64,000 nucleotides of DNA from Metallosphaera tengchongensis (lineage in GTDB: Archaea; Thermoproteota; Thermoprotei_A; Sulfolobales; Sulfolobaceae), in contig NZ_CP049074.1 in NCBI RefSeq assembly GCF_013343295.1, positions 2,089,501-2,153,500 of the forward strand, read 5' to 3'. The notes under the pieces were generated by a model. That model saw nothing but the letters and a program-made list of their open reading frames with translations. It did no database searches and was not told the origin of the DNA. This document shows, piece by piece, positions 37,787 to 46,904 of the stretch. The first letter of the stretch is position 1; each line of letters begins with the position of its first letter. A program made the translations under genes and the position numbers.

Positions 37787-38539
37787 ATGTATGATTCACA
37801 TATGGAAATCTTACTCAAGTATGGCGACTTAAAGTTACTTGTCCACAGAGAGGAAGCGTTTATTTATTATGCGACATTTATTGTGGGAGAGTACTCATTT
37901 TTAAAGATAAGAAGGGATGATGTAGTTTTAGACATTGGTGCCTCAATAGGGGACTTCACAATTCTAGCTTCAAGAAAGGCTAAAAGGGTTATAGCGATAG
38001 AGCCAAACCCTAGCTACTTAGAATTCCTGAAGAGGAACTTAGAACTGAACAACGTAAGTAACATTGAAGTATTGCCCTTTGCAGTTGGCGACATTGAAGG
38101 AAGGATGAAATTTAGGTTAAACGGTGTCGCATCGTCTTTATCTGGAGAAGGCATAGAAGTCGAGGTTAAACCTTTAGACTCTCTAGCCTCTCACGCTGAC
38201 GTAATAAAGATGGATATAGAGGGAGCTGAAAAATATGCTATAAAGAGCGACGTTGTTAAAAACGCCAGGGAGATAGTTATGGAGCTCCACGGAATGGAGA
38301 ACGTTGAGTTCATTCCACGTTACTTAAGGGAGATAGGCTTTGAAGTGAGGGAGATAACTTACAGAGACCTTCTGAAGAACGCGGTAAAGAACTCCATACT
38401 CCACCTCCCCAGCCTTCTTGACGCGGAGATAAAAACTAACTTTCATGCTACTAGAGTTTTCTTAAAAGGGAGAAGAGCATCTATCCCTTCAGTATCTCAC
38501 GAGGAGTATAAACTGATTTACGCATTTAAGGTGAGATAG
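37787..38539 (+). CDS. FkbM-family SAM-dependent methyltransferase
   Basis: A 250-aa intact enzyme. VVLDIGASIGDFT (46-58) is the SAM loop, RVIAIEPNPSYLEFLKRNLE the second strand region, and VIKMDIEGAEKYA the FkbM-type M-D-I-E-G-A-E motif. It differs strongly from the copy at 36593 in the N-terminal part and in its tail, so it probably methylates a different sugar. Upstream, CATAAAATTA and TCTTAAATG are candidate TATA boxes; with these the second ATG (codon 6, 37802) is an equally likely start. AT-rich, intact, between a GT4 remnant and the carbamoyltransferase gene on the other strand. Confidence 0.8.
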   Translation: MYDSHMEILLKYGDLKLLVHREEAFIYYATFIVGEYSFLKIRRDDVVLDIGASIGDFTILASRKAKRVIAIEPNPSYLEFLKRNLELNNVSNIEVLPFAVGDIEGRMKFRLNGVASSLSGEGIEVEVKPLDSLASHADVIKMDIEGAEKYAIKSDVVKNAREIVMELHGMENVEFIPRYLREIGFEVREITYRDLLKNAVKNSILHLPSLLDAEIKTNFHATRVFLKGRRASIPSVSHEEYKLIYAFKVR

Positions 38540-38571
38540 GATTGATAATTAATTAAAACTCTTTTCTCCTG

Positions 38572-40365
38572 TTACCTCTTATATATCACCCAGCCCTGCA
38601 TGTACATTGCATCAAAACCTCCTAATGCAAAACTCCTAATCGCATCTTGAGGGGTCTCAACTAGTGGTTCACCAGCTAAGTTGAAAGAGGTGTTCATGAC
38701 CACCCCCTCACCCTTCAAGTCCATGAAGGCTTTAATTAAATCATACCAGGTCTTGTTCGCATCCCTAGTTACAGTCTGGGGCCTAGCTGTCATGTCGACG
38801 TGGCAAGTCACTGGGACCCTCTTGCACGTCTCCTCGTCCTTATACCTATGCATCAAGATCATAAACTCGTGGGACGTGGGGTCATAGAAGTAGTTCCCCT
38901 TCTCTTCATCTAGCAAAGAGGGTGCTAGAGGCCTCCACCACTCCCTACCCTTTATGTCGTTTACTAGACGCCAGTATTCTTTTCTGGTGGGGTCAGCTAT
39001 GATCGACCTGTTTCCCAAAGCCCTAGGACCGAGCTCTGCCCTCCCCTGGTACCAGGTAACTATTTGGCCTTTAGCTACCATTTCAGCTAATACATTAACG
39101 TCTTCCCCAACGTACTCAGCCTTGAACTTGCTGTTCTGCACGACTTTCTTGATGACCTCATCGTCGTATTCTGGGCCAAAGTACACGTGCCTTAGCCTCT
39201 CCCTCTTCATCTTCCCTCCAAGTACGTGTTCGTAAACGTAGGCTGCAGCACCAAGTGGTCCTCCTGCGTCGTTTGCCGCAGGGAAGATGAACATATCGTT
39301 GAATAGATGGCTGTAATGTAGCTCCATGTTTGACTTAGCGTTTAGTGCAACTCCCCCAGCCAAGACTATCTTATCTCCGCTTACGTGGTCCTTTATCCAT
39401 TTTCCTGTAGCCAGTACAGCCTCCTCTGTGACCTTCTGTACAGCCCAAGCTATGTTTACAGCCCTCTCGTCTAGCTCACCCTTGGGGTTCCAGTTTATCT
39501 TATCACCTACTACTTCTTGAGCTATACCATGATAAATCCTATCGAATATACTCCCTTTTTTGGTTTTTATTATTTTATTGTCTATGGTGATCAAGTAAGG
39601 ATAGTCTTTAACCTCAGAGTCATATAACTTTACGTATTTCCTTAACTTATCGTAATACTCACTCAGTTTGCCGTAAGGCGCGAGGCCCATCACTTTACCG
39701 GGACCTTCTAGCCAACCGAAGTTTAGCCTTGATGAAATAAACTCATACAGCATCCCTAATGAACCAAAAGATGTATAAAGAGATAAGACGGGTTCGAATT
39801 CCCCATTTTTAACTCTCCAAACAACTGTGGACTCGTATTCCCCTGAACCATCTATTGTTAATACAACCGATGAATCGTAACCTGAGAAATAGTACGCTGA
39901 GGCAGCGTGAGTTAAATGGTGTCTAACTGGATAGATCTTAATGTTGAACGGGACTTCCTCTCCTATCTCTCTTATTGCTGTCCTAATTAACCTTTCAGCG
40001 AAGGATAAATGGTTTCCTCTTTTAATTATAGCATATAGTAAAGATTTCGGATAGTCTCTGCGGGTAAAGGTGTGATCAATGTCAGGAATCTTTTTTAATG
40101 CAGACAAATAACTCCATAACCTATCTATATAATAAAATATTGAAGGGTCATAATTTACCGCATAGGCATCTACATCTTTGGGTTTTACCCCTTTCTTTTT
40201 GAGAAAGAGAAATGCCTGTTTTAATGCGTTTAGTGGAGGTTCAAGTATTGAGTGTTTGTGTCTTGTCCACCTCTCCTCCTCCGATACAAATGTTAACCTG
40301 CCGTCCTCAATGATTGCAACAGCATTGTCATGTTCTATAGGCCAATTAAAACCAATGACGATCAT
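38572..40365 (-). CDS. Carbamoyltransferase, NodU/CmcH family
   Basis: About 597 aa. The N-terminal Kae1-like domain (MIVIGFNWPIEHDNAVAII) binds carbamoyl phosphate and ATP. HHLTHAASAYY (H149-H153 in this numbering) and LTIDGSGE are the conserved metal-site segments. The C-terminal domain has QGRAELGPRALGNRSI and MNTSFNLAGEPLVETP, hallmarks of the family. These enzymes carbamoylate hydroxyls of sugars (NodU) or antibiotics. Within a glycan island the likely product is a carbamoylated surface sugar. The frame is open to 40434, but the upstream 23 residues lie outside the family, and TATA-like AAATATTTATT near 40392-40402 favours ATG 40365. Its last 110 bp are repeated at 41088-41200. Confidence 0.85.
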   Translation of the reverse strand: MIVIGFNWPIEHDNAVAIIEDGRLTFVSEEERWTRHKHSILEPPLNALKQAFLFLKKKGVKPKDVDAYAVNYDPSIFYYIDRLWSYLSALKKIPDIDHTFTRRDYPKSLLYAIIKRGNHLSFAERLIRTAIREIGEEVPFNIKIYPVRHHLTHAASAYYFSGYDSSVVLTIDGSGEYESTVVWRVKNGEFEPVLSLYTSFGSLGMLYEFISSRLNFGWLEGPGKVMGLAPYGKLSEYYDKLRKYVKLYDSEVKDYPYLITIDNKIIKTKKGSIFDRIYHGIAQEVVGDKINWNPKGELDERAVNIAWAVQKVTEEAVLATGKWIKDHVSGDKIVLAGGVALNAKSNMELHYSHLFNDMFIFPAANDAGGPLGAAAYVYEHVLGGKMKRERLRHVYFGPEYDDEVIKKVVQNSKFKAEYVGEDVNVLAEMVAKGQIVTWYQGRAELGPRALGNRSIIADPTRKEYWRLVNDIKGREWWRPLAPSLLDEEKGNYFYDPTSHEFMILMHRYKDEETCKRVPVTCHVDMTARPQTVTRDANKTWYDLIKAFMDLKGEGVVMNTSFNLAGEPLVETPQDAIRSFALGGFDAMYMQGWVIYKR

Positions 40366-40589
40366 AGTCGCTTTATTAAAGACAATGCAATAATAAATAT
40401 TTCTGTCTTTCTCTAGATAGTCTAATATTTTCATGGAGATGGTGAGGAGTCATTCTCTAAGGGAAACCTTCTTGCTCACGATACTCATCCCCTTAAATTG
40501 CTAAAGCCACCAAAAATGTTAAGAATATTAATAACCAAGGTTCAAGCCCCTTACTTTGTTACTTAAAAGCTCTTTTTAGACCATCTTAT

Positions 40590-41084
40590 CAGCGTTTTTA
40601 AGTCCAAATATACGTTTTATACTGTGAGGATGAATATACCACCGTCCAAAAGATTTCTAGAGCTAACCAAGCAGTATAGAATGACCTATAAAAACTGGTA
40701 TGATGTAATGTTCTCAATATTTGTGGAGAGAACGAAAATTAATTGCCTTTTAAATAATGGACAACGCATAACGTTAGATCCTAAAGAGTTAGTACTTTTT
40801 ACAGGGCTTTAGGTAATACACTTAAATGCGGATATTCTTGTCTTTAACTACAGAGGTAGGAGAGTTAAAAGAGTGGAAATATGGCTACCGTGGGGAATCA
40901 TTTAGTGATTACGTAAGAATGGGTCTTAGACGTTAGGGGATCAATAGATGACTCTCCCATTTCATTGGCTGGGGCAAAGGAGATAGTTGCTGTAGAGGTT
41001 GACAAGAAGCGGGTGGAGCTGATAAGAGAGAACTTGAGGATAAACCGCATTAATAACGTGATAGACGTCAACAAAGGGGTAGCA
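40590..41084 (+). pseudogene. Decayed duplicate of FkbM gene (36593 copy)
   Basis: Starting at 40570 the sequence follows 36541-37080 closely: same promoter (CGTTTTATACTGTGAG) and MRMNIPP start, RFLELTKQYRMTYKNWYDVM, with a stop at 40810, later pieces GYRGESFSDYV and IVAVEVDKKRVELIREN in shifted frames. The SAM loop is disrupted. It ends abruptly at about 41084 where it joins an inverted piece of the carbamoyltransferase gene. Confidence 0.7.
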
Positions 41085-41087
41085 GAG

Positions 41088-41200
41088 AAACCTCCTAATG
41101 CAAAACTCGTAACCGCATCTTGAGGGGTCTCAATCAGCGGTTCACCAGCTAAGTTGAAAGAGGTGTTCAACCAGCCCCCAAGTCCATGAAGGCTTTAATT
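41088..41200 (-). pseudogene. Duplicate of carbamoyltransferase 3' end
   Basis: On the minus strand the reading NTSFNLAGEPLIETPQDAVT, with SFALGGF following, corresponds to the sequence at 38608-38740, with a small deletion. No other part of the gene is present. It bridges the decayed FkbM copy and a tnpB element. Confidence 0.65.
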
Positions 41201-41202
41201 AA

Positions 41203-42556
41203 CTGACCCCCGCCCTAAAGGGTTCGACCGAGGTCTAAGGCGTTACTCCCCTTTGTGGGAGTTACTCCGTTTGAAGAGACGGAAGGAGAGGGGCTTCCTT
41301 AACACACTTATAATTTTCTTTATTCCCAATTCGTTATGTTTAAAGCACCGTTAACGTCGCTTTGGAGCTTATGGCGTAAAGGGCAGTTAACAACTCCCAT
41401 AGGCTTCCTCTCAACGACGTCGTGGAAAGAACAGATCCTTGAAGTATTATACTGACAACTAGGAACACTATACCATACTCGTAGAGCTTACACATGATCA
41501 CCTCAATCAACTTACGGTAAGACCACATATTCACAGTAAACTTGTCACCCTTGCCCTGAGAGATGAAGTAAAGGTAACCAAGGAAACAGTTGAGACTCCT
41601 AACCCTACAACGACTTAGATAGGTGGAGTCCCTTAGTAGTGAAGGAGCCTACGGTATAGTCTCTCAAGTAGTCCCTCCCTTTCCTTTAACACTTCCTCCC
41701 TAGCTTCAGTCTCGACTTCCTCTGCCTCCACCTTTAACCTGTCTAACTCTGCGACCTTCTTTTGGAAATAGAAGTCGCTCTTGACTGTTGAACCACGGTA
41801 GAACGGCACGGTACTCTCGTCTACGGCAACAGTTGCTAACATGTTTATACCAAGTCAGTAAACCCTACCTTATTCCCTTTCGGTAAAGCTACTTGAATCT
41901 TATCCATCTCACCGTGGATGATGAGCTTCATGGGCTTACCGGACTTCTTTACCGTGACCCTACCTACGTCCACGTGGTAAGCGTAGGACTTGTCAATGTG
42001 TTCCTCTAGCCTACCTTGTGCAGACCGCCTCAGCCTCCCTGCAAATGATATTTACATCTCCCAGCCCATCGAGGACGTGCCTTTCCTCGTCAACCATAAG
42101 GGTCTTGCCAGCTACTAGGGTTAACTTCCTCTTCCCTTCTTTTCAATACCCCGGTGGTGAGACATGACGAATTGCGGTAGACTGTCCTTATCCTCCAGGA
42201 GAAGAAAGAGAACAAGCCTCGTTGTCCTCCTGTGACTGCCTGTGCGTTAGCTGAGCCTAGGACCTCCTTGTACTTCTGGTAGAATCTGTCCCAAGTACCT
42301 ACGAAGTCCACTTCCTTTCGTTGGAAGGACTGTCTCCTCTCGTAGTTGACCTCATTGTAAGGCTTGCGGAGGCATCAGCTACCTCAATTTCCTCTGTTGT
42401 GCCCCCTAGGGAAAATTCCAACGCCTACGGTACGGACGCTCTGGCATTGGGAAAGATCGGCTCCTCATCGAGGAGTTGACCAGAAGGAGTGCCACGTGAG
42501 AACGCAGGGAAAAAGAGTTTAAAGTCTTACCCCGCCTTGAAAGGTGAGGTTTTCTT
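41203..42556 (-). mobile_element. Decayed type-A tnpB element with both hairpin ends
   Basis: The right-end hairpin is at 41203-41230 (minus: ACCCTTTAGGGCGGGG, then GTCAG) and the left-end hairpin at 42526-42556 (minus: ACCTCACC, TTTCAA, GGCGGGGTAAG, then a TATA-like ACTTTAAACTC). Between them the tnpB frame is broken into short pieces: N-terminal VNYERRQSFFQQK-like part and TWDRFYQKYKEVLGSANAQA near 42090-42340, and the LATVAVDE core near 41820. The order and ends agree with those of the relics at 7540-8303 and 9700-10760. Only tnpB is present, no tnpA. Confidence 0.7.
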
Positions 42557-42562
42557 TCATGA

Positions 42563-43094
42563 ACACAAGGGAGTTTACAGTAGATACGTAAAAATATCAA
42601 AAGAGCTATAAAAATACAATGCCCCTCATGATCAGCGATGGTTATAACGTCACATCAAGGGACCGTACCACCCAGTAAACGAGGTCATGAACTCGTCAAC
42701 GAGGCTAGTCATGAGAGTAACAGAGGTAGTAAGCTTAACGCTCAAGTACGCATTTTTGAAATGGGACTACAACCACAATTTATACTTTCATGACAGAAAT
42801 ACTCAGCCAGTTGTAAAGATTAATGGTAAGGACTCAGGGCATAAGACCGTGGGTAAACCTTATGTCTACTTTAAGTAACAAACTAGTGAAAATAAAAAAT
42901 ATGTAACAGTGTCTGCAAAAACCACGTGAGTTGAAAGACAATGGATAAGTGGCATAAACCCCGGTCCAATGACCAGTGAAGCCCTGGGGAGGTGAGTAAG
43001 AGGGTAGAGGAGTTAGGGGGGACTCGAAGAGTTAGGCACAGTGGAAATATCTGACGGGGGGACCTCTAGATTAATACGTGAAGGTAGGGATTAC
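42563..43094. other. About 530 bp, no assigned gene
   Basis: A 63-codon plus-strand frame at 42687-42878 (MNSSTRLVMRVTEVVSLTL start, then NLYFHDRNTQPVVKING) reads plausibly but has no promoter or family. Nothing else is visible. It may be the end of a broken gene. Confidence 0.35.
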
Positions 43095-43440
43095 CCGCGA
43101 GTAAGTACCTATTTGACGCAAGTCCCATCATGAACCTGATGAAAAGGGGTTCTGTTACACTCTTAGCTGATGGAGGGACGTTGGACCTAGCCCTAAGGCT
43201 ATTAGTGCTACACCGAAGGAATACTCAGAGCTAAAGGTAATCAGTAAGGATTTGTCAAAGTATATTAGAGTAAAGAAAGGTGATGGAGGTAATACCTCTG
43301 AACAATGAAGGGCCTAGAGGAAGAGGCGTTTGACCTACCCACAAAGGAGGGTTTAACGGTCTATGACGCGTCTTATTTATTAATCGCTATGCGCAAGATC
43401 TTGTATTAGTAACAGACGATACGCTAAGAGTGAAGTCCCA
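43095..43440 (+). pseudogene. vapC: VapC-like PIN-domain relic
   Basis: Broken reading with KYLFDASPIMNLMKRG, typical of the PIN start with its first Asp, then ADGGTLDLALRLL, and at the far end YDASYLLIA and LVLVTDDTLRVKS, the second half of the domain with further acidic residues. Frameshifts lie between. It belongs to another subgroup than the toxin at 2353. No antitoxin gene remains beside it. Confidence 0.5.
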
Positions 43441-43589
43441 AAGTATTACTAGCATATCTACAAGTCAGCTCCTTTCTGCGCTAACTTAGGTGTACAACGT
43501 TATATGACACAACTCCTCTCTATTTTCAGTGGTCTGATGAAGAGAATGTGATCTACTCTGGCAGACGAGATGAGGGTTTAGTTGTTTTG

Positions 43590-43860
43590 ATATAGATTGA
43601 ATTTTCTTAATCTGGAAAAGTATTTTTAGGGCTATTTACTGGGCGAGAAGGTGAACGGGTCTGATTTCCCTCACCCAGACTATCTCACCCTTTTAAGCAT
43701 AGGTCTCATCCATGGACGTGGTTGTATTACCATGACGTCTTACTTGTCAAGTTTGAGGACTCGTTCCCCCACACAACCTTCCCCTAGTGTTATCGTGTTC
43801 GCTAATGTTAACGGGTCAAGACCGGTGTTAAGGACGGGACTATTCGCCCGTTGACGGGAC
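43590..43860 (+). repeat. Unidentified repeated coding remnant, copy 1
   Basis: About 270 bp resembling 45680-45935. Both begin TTGATATAGATTGAATTTTC or a close variant and carry pieces of one reading (DFPxPDYL, then ANVN). Probably a remnant of an unidentified transposable element; the family is not clear. The homology ends before the IS607-type tail that follows. Confidence 0.4.
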
Positions 43861-43889
43861 TAAGGTTCTGAGGGTTAGTGGTGAGTACT

Positions 43890-44130
43890 TATGGGGTTTG
43901 GGTTTCATAGGATCTCATACTCGATCTCAATCCTCAACCCTTGTCACGGGGGTCGAGCGGGTCTTCCTTCATCCTCCGCCCCAAGGGGTAACCCCTACCC
44001 ACCTAGATGGAATACCACCTAAGTGGGGAAACCCGCACATCTCGGGCTATGCAAGCCTTTCGGGATACATGCCCACATACGGCATTATGTAAAAATATTA
44101 GTGTGGAGTTATACAAACTTAATTCCCTTA
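43890..44130 (-). pseudogene. tnpB 3' remnant of IS607-type element
   Basis: In inverted orientation it matches the tail of the intact tnpB at 55860-56137: GGTTTGGGTTTCAT (element right end), CTCGACCCCCGTGACAAGG-like sequence, the PPKWGN region and GCATGTATCCCGAAAGG. The N-terminal part is absent. Degenerate. Confidence 0.6.
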
Positions 44131-44240
44131 CTGAAACTGCTCACCACGGCTCTTTTGTTGGAGTAAGTCGAACCCCCTTGGACAGACTTACCGTTCCCAT
44201 GTCTAATCAATACCGGAGCGTCTTGGGGTCACTCCTGTCT

Positions 44241-44642
44241 TTACTCCAAGTTTTTGCTGAGGGTCTGCCCCATACACTTCTTTTCCTTATCTCTTTCGTC
44301 GCGAATAGGAAAAAAGGTTATTATAGTAACGTCTGCCCCCTTAACTTCAGCTACAATGACGAGGACGTGGTCGTCGATTAATTGAAAACAGTAGGTCCTC
44401 CTAATACTATATGTACACCCCTCTATACACTCCCAATGATCTCCAGTTTGGCATTGAAAGCAAGAGAACTCTTCAGGCCTCTGACAGACCCTGTTGAGTA
44501 ATGAGCAGACAGGTTCTATGCTCTGTCCATATTTTTTTAACAATCGTCTTAAATCCACTAACCTTCTGCCCTCTAGATGATCTCTTTTATCCGAAGAACT
44601 AACAAATTTACAAATTATTTCACATTCGTCAAGTGAATCCAT
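44241..44642 (-). CDS. Unknown 133-aa protein, possible BECR-fold RNase-like domain
   Basis: Last gene of a three-gene overlapping operon. The C-terminal half reads TYSIRRTYCFQLIDDHVLVI, then VAEVKGADVTIITFFPI: two strands, a basic/His segment and a strand ending in T-x-F-P. This layout resembles a protein of 117 aa at 59225-59578 and, loosely, small RNase toxins of the barnase/EndoU/colicin E5/RelE (BECR) group, whose last strand often ends in ...T.YP. The N-terminal HLEGRR may supply the His and Arg. It overlaps the preceding gene by 28 bp. Several Cys (CSLLNRVC, CFQC) could form disulphides or a metal site. Role unproven. Confidence 0.45.
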   Translation of the reverse strand: MDSLDECEIICKFVSSSDKRDHLEGRRLVDLRRLLKKYGQSIEPVCSLLNRVCQRPEEFSCFQCQTGDHWECIEGCTYSIRRTYCFQLIDDHVLVIVAEVKGADVTIITFFPIRDERDKEKKCMGQTLSKNLE

Positions 44643-45016
44643 GAGACTCTCACACAGGGATATCCCAGATTGTCTCTGAGCTCTGGGTATACCAACACGC
44701 TAGTTATCTTTGGTTTAACTGTTACCTCCTTGTTATCAGCCTGTATTATCACTACACCCTCGTCAAGGACCTCTATGTCACTCGGTACTACAGGATTTGA
44801 AGACCCCATCATGTTACACTGAGGCCCCATCTTGGACTTATCCGACTCTACAGCTAACACGCCCATTACGCTAACGTTATAGCCATCCTCTTGGATTTTC
44901 ACGTATGTAGGGATGAGAAAGAGCCTGATGAAAACTATTTCGTCATTAACACTTATTCGCGCTACTAAAGGTTTTATCACCCTAACTTCATAAGAGGGCT
45001 TAAGGTTTCGGCTCAT
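44615..45016 (-). CDS. Unknown 133-aa protein, middle gene of three-gene operon
   Basis: Soluble, beta-rich protein (VRVIKPLVARISVNDEIVFI, IQEDGYNVSVMGVLAVES) with no family I can name. It overlaps the first gene by 17 bp and the last by 28 bp. The frame opens at 45031, but the ATG at 45016 (MSRNLKPSYEV) is a more usual start, preceded by TTGAGGAC. The tight overlaps suggest that the three proteins are made in a fixed ratio, perhaps as a complex. Confidence 0.45.
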   Translation of the reverse strand: MSRNLKPSYEVRVIKPLVARISVNDEIVFIRLFLIPTYVKIQEDGYNVSVMGVLAVESDKSKMGPQCNMMGSSNPVVPSDIEVLDEGVVIIQADNKEVTVKPKITSVLVYPELRDNLGYPCVRVSWIHLTNVK

Positions 45017-45296
45017 CTGAGTCGTCCTCAAATTCTATATCGATAGTACAAATTTTCCCTTGCCTATCTCTATAGATTAACACTAGAGCATCGTGGGACT
45101 CCACAGTGTAATACTCACCACTGAACTCTACAGCCAAGCCCGCCTTACCGTACTCCTCTACTTTCGCATACCTATATTGGGAATATGAAATAGACGGAAC
45201 CTCAACCGCGTTGTCAGAGGTAAAAGTAGTATTGGAGTTAGAACTGTTGAAGGTCACCTCGACCGGAAGATCCTGCGTGATCACCATCTTACCCAT
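45000..45296 (-). CDS. Unknown 98-aa protein, first gene of three-gene operon
   Basis: A small, acidic, beta-rich protein starting MGKMVITQDLPVEVTF and ending with a strongly acidic tail (EFEDDSDEPKP). No known family. It may be an immunity or chaperone-like partner of the two following proteins, as the acidic tail would suit a nucleic-acid-binding partner, but this is speculative. Upstream, minus-strand ACTTTATGGG (about 45313-45322) is a candidate TATA box, and a solo palindromic unit lies 130 bp further upstream. Confidence 0.45.
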   Translation of the reverse strand: MGKMVITQDLPVEVTFNSSNSNTTFTSDNAVEVPSISYSQYRYAKVEEYGKAGLAVEFSGEYYTVESHDALVLIYRDRQGKICTIDIEFEDDSDEPKP

Positions 45297-45423
45297 AAAG
45301 TCTCACCCATAAAGTCTATTAACTTTTCTAGAGTTTGAGCTTTAAAACCTTCTTCTCATGAGACTCCCCTCTTTCGACTTAAAGACAACGAGGAGCTTCA
45401 GCTGATCATTACAGGAGGGGGAT

Positions 45424-45465
45424 CTGACCTCCTTCTAGTCCTAAAGGGCGAGACTTGTCCTCCTT
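45424..45465 (-). repeat. Solo palindromic unit
   Basis: On the minus strand: GACAAAGGAGGACAAGT, CTCGCCC, TTTA, GGACTAGAAGG, AGGTCAG. Left flank as in element left ends, right flank as in right ends, with no coding region between them. Confidence 0.6.
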
Positions 45466-45478
45466 TGTCATGAACATT

Positions 45479-45566
45479 CATGGTTCTCTTAGCCTCTCGA
45501 CTGCCCCCACATGAGAGATGTAGCTCCGAATCGATGAGGGGGAACCCCCTAAGGGGAGGAAGTCAG
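45479..45566 (+). pseudogene. tnpB type-B tail with right-end hairpin
   Basis: About 60 bp matching the end of type-B tnpB (CTCTCGACTGCCCCCACATG, then GAGAGATGTAGC) followed by a hairpin CCCCCTAAGGGG, GAGGAAGTCAG (45547-45566). Only the last codons of the gene remain. Confidence 0.6.
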
Positions 45567-45679
45567 ATTTGACCTTGAATTTCAATTGATAAAGGAAGGA
45601 CAAACGGGAATCTGAAGGTACCTTAGATTCCGATCCCAACCCTTGTAGCCCTTTTTCGTGTGTGGATAACAATTTGGTT

Positions 45680-45935
45680 GATATAAATTGAATTTTCTTT
45701 GTTGTGGAAAAGCATTTTTAGAGTGAGGCCTAGAATAGGTTTGATTTCCCAAATTATCTCTACCCTTTTAAGCCTAGGTTTCATTCCTTGGACGAGATTA
45801 GCCTTGACGTCTTACTTGCTACTCTAAAGGACTTTATTACCTCACACTACCTTGCTTTTCACAAGTTGGCTAATGTTAATTATGAGCTTGATGTTAAGCA
45901 TGGTGATTATTTGCTCGTTGATGAGGGTTAATGGT
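45680..45935 (+). repeat. Unidentified repeated coding remnant, copy 2
   Basis: Second copy of the remnant at 43590. It carries a longer open piece: FDFPNYLYPFKPRFHSLDEI, SLDVLLATLKDFITSHYLAF, HKLANVNYELDVKHGDYLLV and a stop. No motif that I recognise. Confidence 0.4.
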
Positions 45936-46252
45936 GATTACTACTTATATATAGGCTAGTTGTATTCTTTACGCCTTAAGAGTAGATTTCACATCTATGT
46001 GATGTAAAATTAAGCTCGAGAATTGGAGGGATAAGGTTACACGATAAGGCTACAAGGAATTCTCTTGGTCTAAACACGGGGTTGAATCTTTGGCAGGAGG
46101 AGCTTAGCAAATATTCAGGGTCGAAGACTAGCAAGCACGGACTTCACATTGAACTCAACGAGGAGCACAATAACGAGGTAGCTAAAACTATTCTTCAATA
46201 TAATTTACTCTATCTAAGCATAAGTTGGAATAAAATTGGGGGTGGATGAAAT
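45936..46252 (+). other. Open coding-like fragment without start, unknown
   Basis: About 80 codons without a stop from 45980 to TGA 46250-46252: GGIRLHDKATRNSLGLNTGL, WQEELSKYSGSKTSKHG, LHIELNEEHNNEVAKT, ILQYNLLYLSISWNKIGGG. Helix-rich, coding-like composition, but no ATG/GTG start in frame. Probably the tail of a broken gene that may belong to the preceding repeat. Confidence 0.35.
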
Positions 46253-46373
46253 TGTTGTCCACACGCGAAAACCCTAAAGGACCGTTCTACAATTTCTTTA
46301 AAATTGAAATCTTGAGGTCTGTCGTTCTTTTATCAGATAGTAATTACTGAATTTTTATAAACTATTTAAAGTC

Positions 46374-46904
46374 ATGGAGAAAGTTTTTATCTTCCTTTTT
46401 GGAAGATACAACACGTGGAAAACGATGTCTGGCCCAAGTTTGCCCAACCTGGGAGTAAAAGATGAACTTGATACTTTATACTATTACGCTATTTACTTAT
46501 CGCCAGGGTTATTTGAATCTCTTATAGACGAGATGGCCGAAAGGAGAGAACTTTCAAAAGTTAAACTATTGCGAGAGATGGGGATGAGTACTGGAACGCC
46601 CTATAAGAGCCTTGGTAGAGAAGCGAGAGAGAAAATTCTAAGGGAAGCCGTTAAGATTTTAGGACCAGAATATGTTATCTCTGAAATGTTTTTCGATATA
46701 AAGTTCATCTACGAGGGGTTTGTAAACGACGTTCTACAAGCCTTAAACGCTTTAGGGACAGAGAACGTTGAGGGCCTGCGAAATACTGTGCTAAATGAGG
46801 CTGATAACATTAGAATTTTAGTACGCGATGAAAGTGGTATAAAACACAAGGTCTACACAGTACGCCAACTGAGTACTAAGGACGTTAAAAGTGCAGACGA
46901 ATAG
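46374..46904 (+). CDS. Unknown 176-aa protein
   Basis: Soluble, helix-rich protein. The segment GTPYKSLGREAREKILREAV, followed by KILGPEYVISEMFFDIKFIY, is reminiscent of a small helical regulator, and RESEGIKHK-type tail is basic, but no family can be named. TTTTATAAAC at 46352-46361 is a possible TATA box, about 17-20 nt before the ATG. It is followed after about 115 bp by a broken metallopeptidase gene on the same strand, and the two may once have been an operon. Confidence 0.45.
   Translation: MEKVFIFLFGRYNTWKTMSGPSLPNLGVKDELDTLYYYAIYLSPGLFESLIDEMAERRELSKVKLLREMGMSTGTPYKSLGREAREKILREAVKILGPEYVISEMFFDIKFIYEGFVNDVLQALNALGTENVEGLRNTVLNEADNIRILVRDESGIKHKVYTVRQLSTKDVKSADE

Noticed and set aside
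40898-41170. 90-codon minus-strand frame as a gene
   Set aside because: Its first part is the duplicated carbamoyltransferase end, and the rest is antisense to the decayed FkbM copy.
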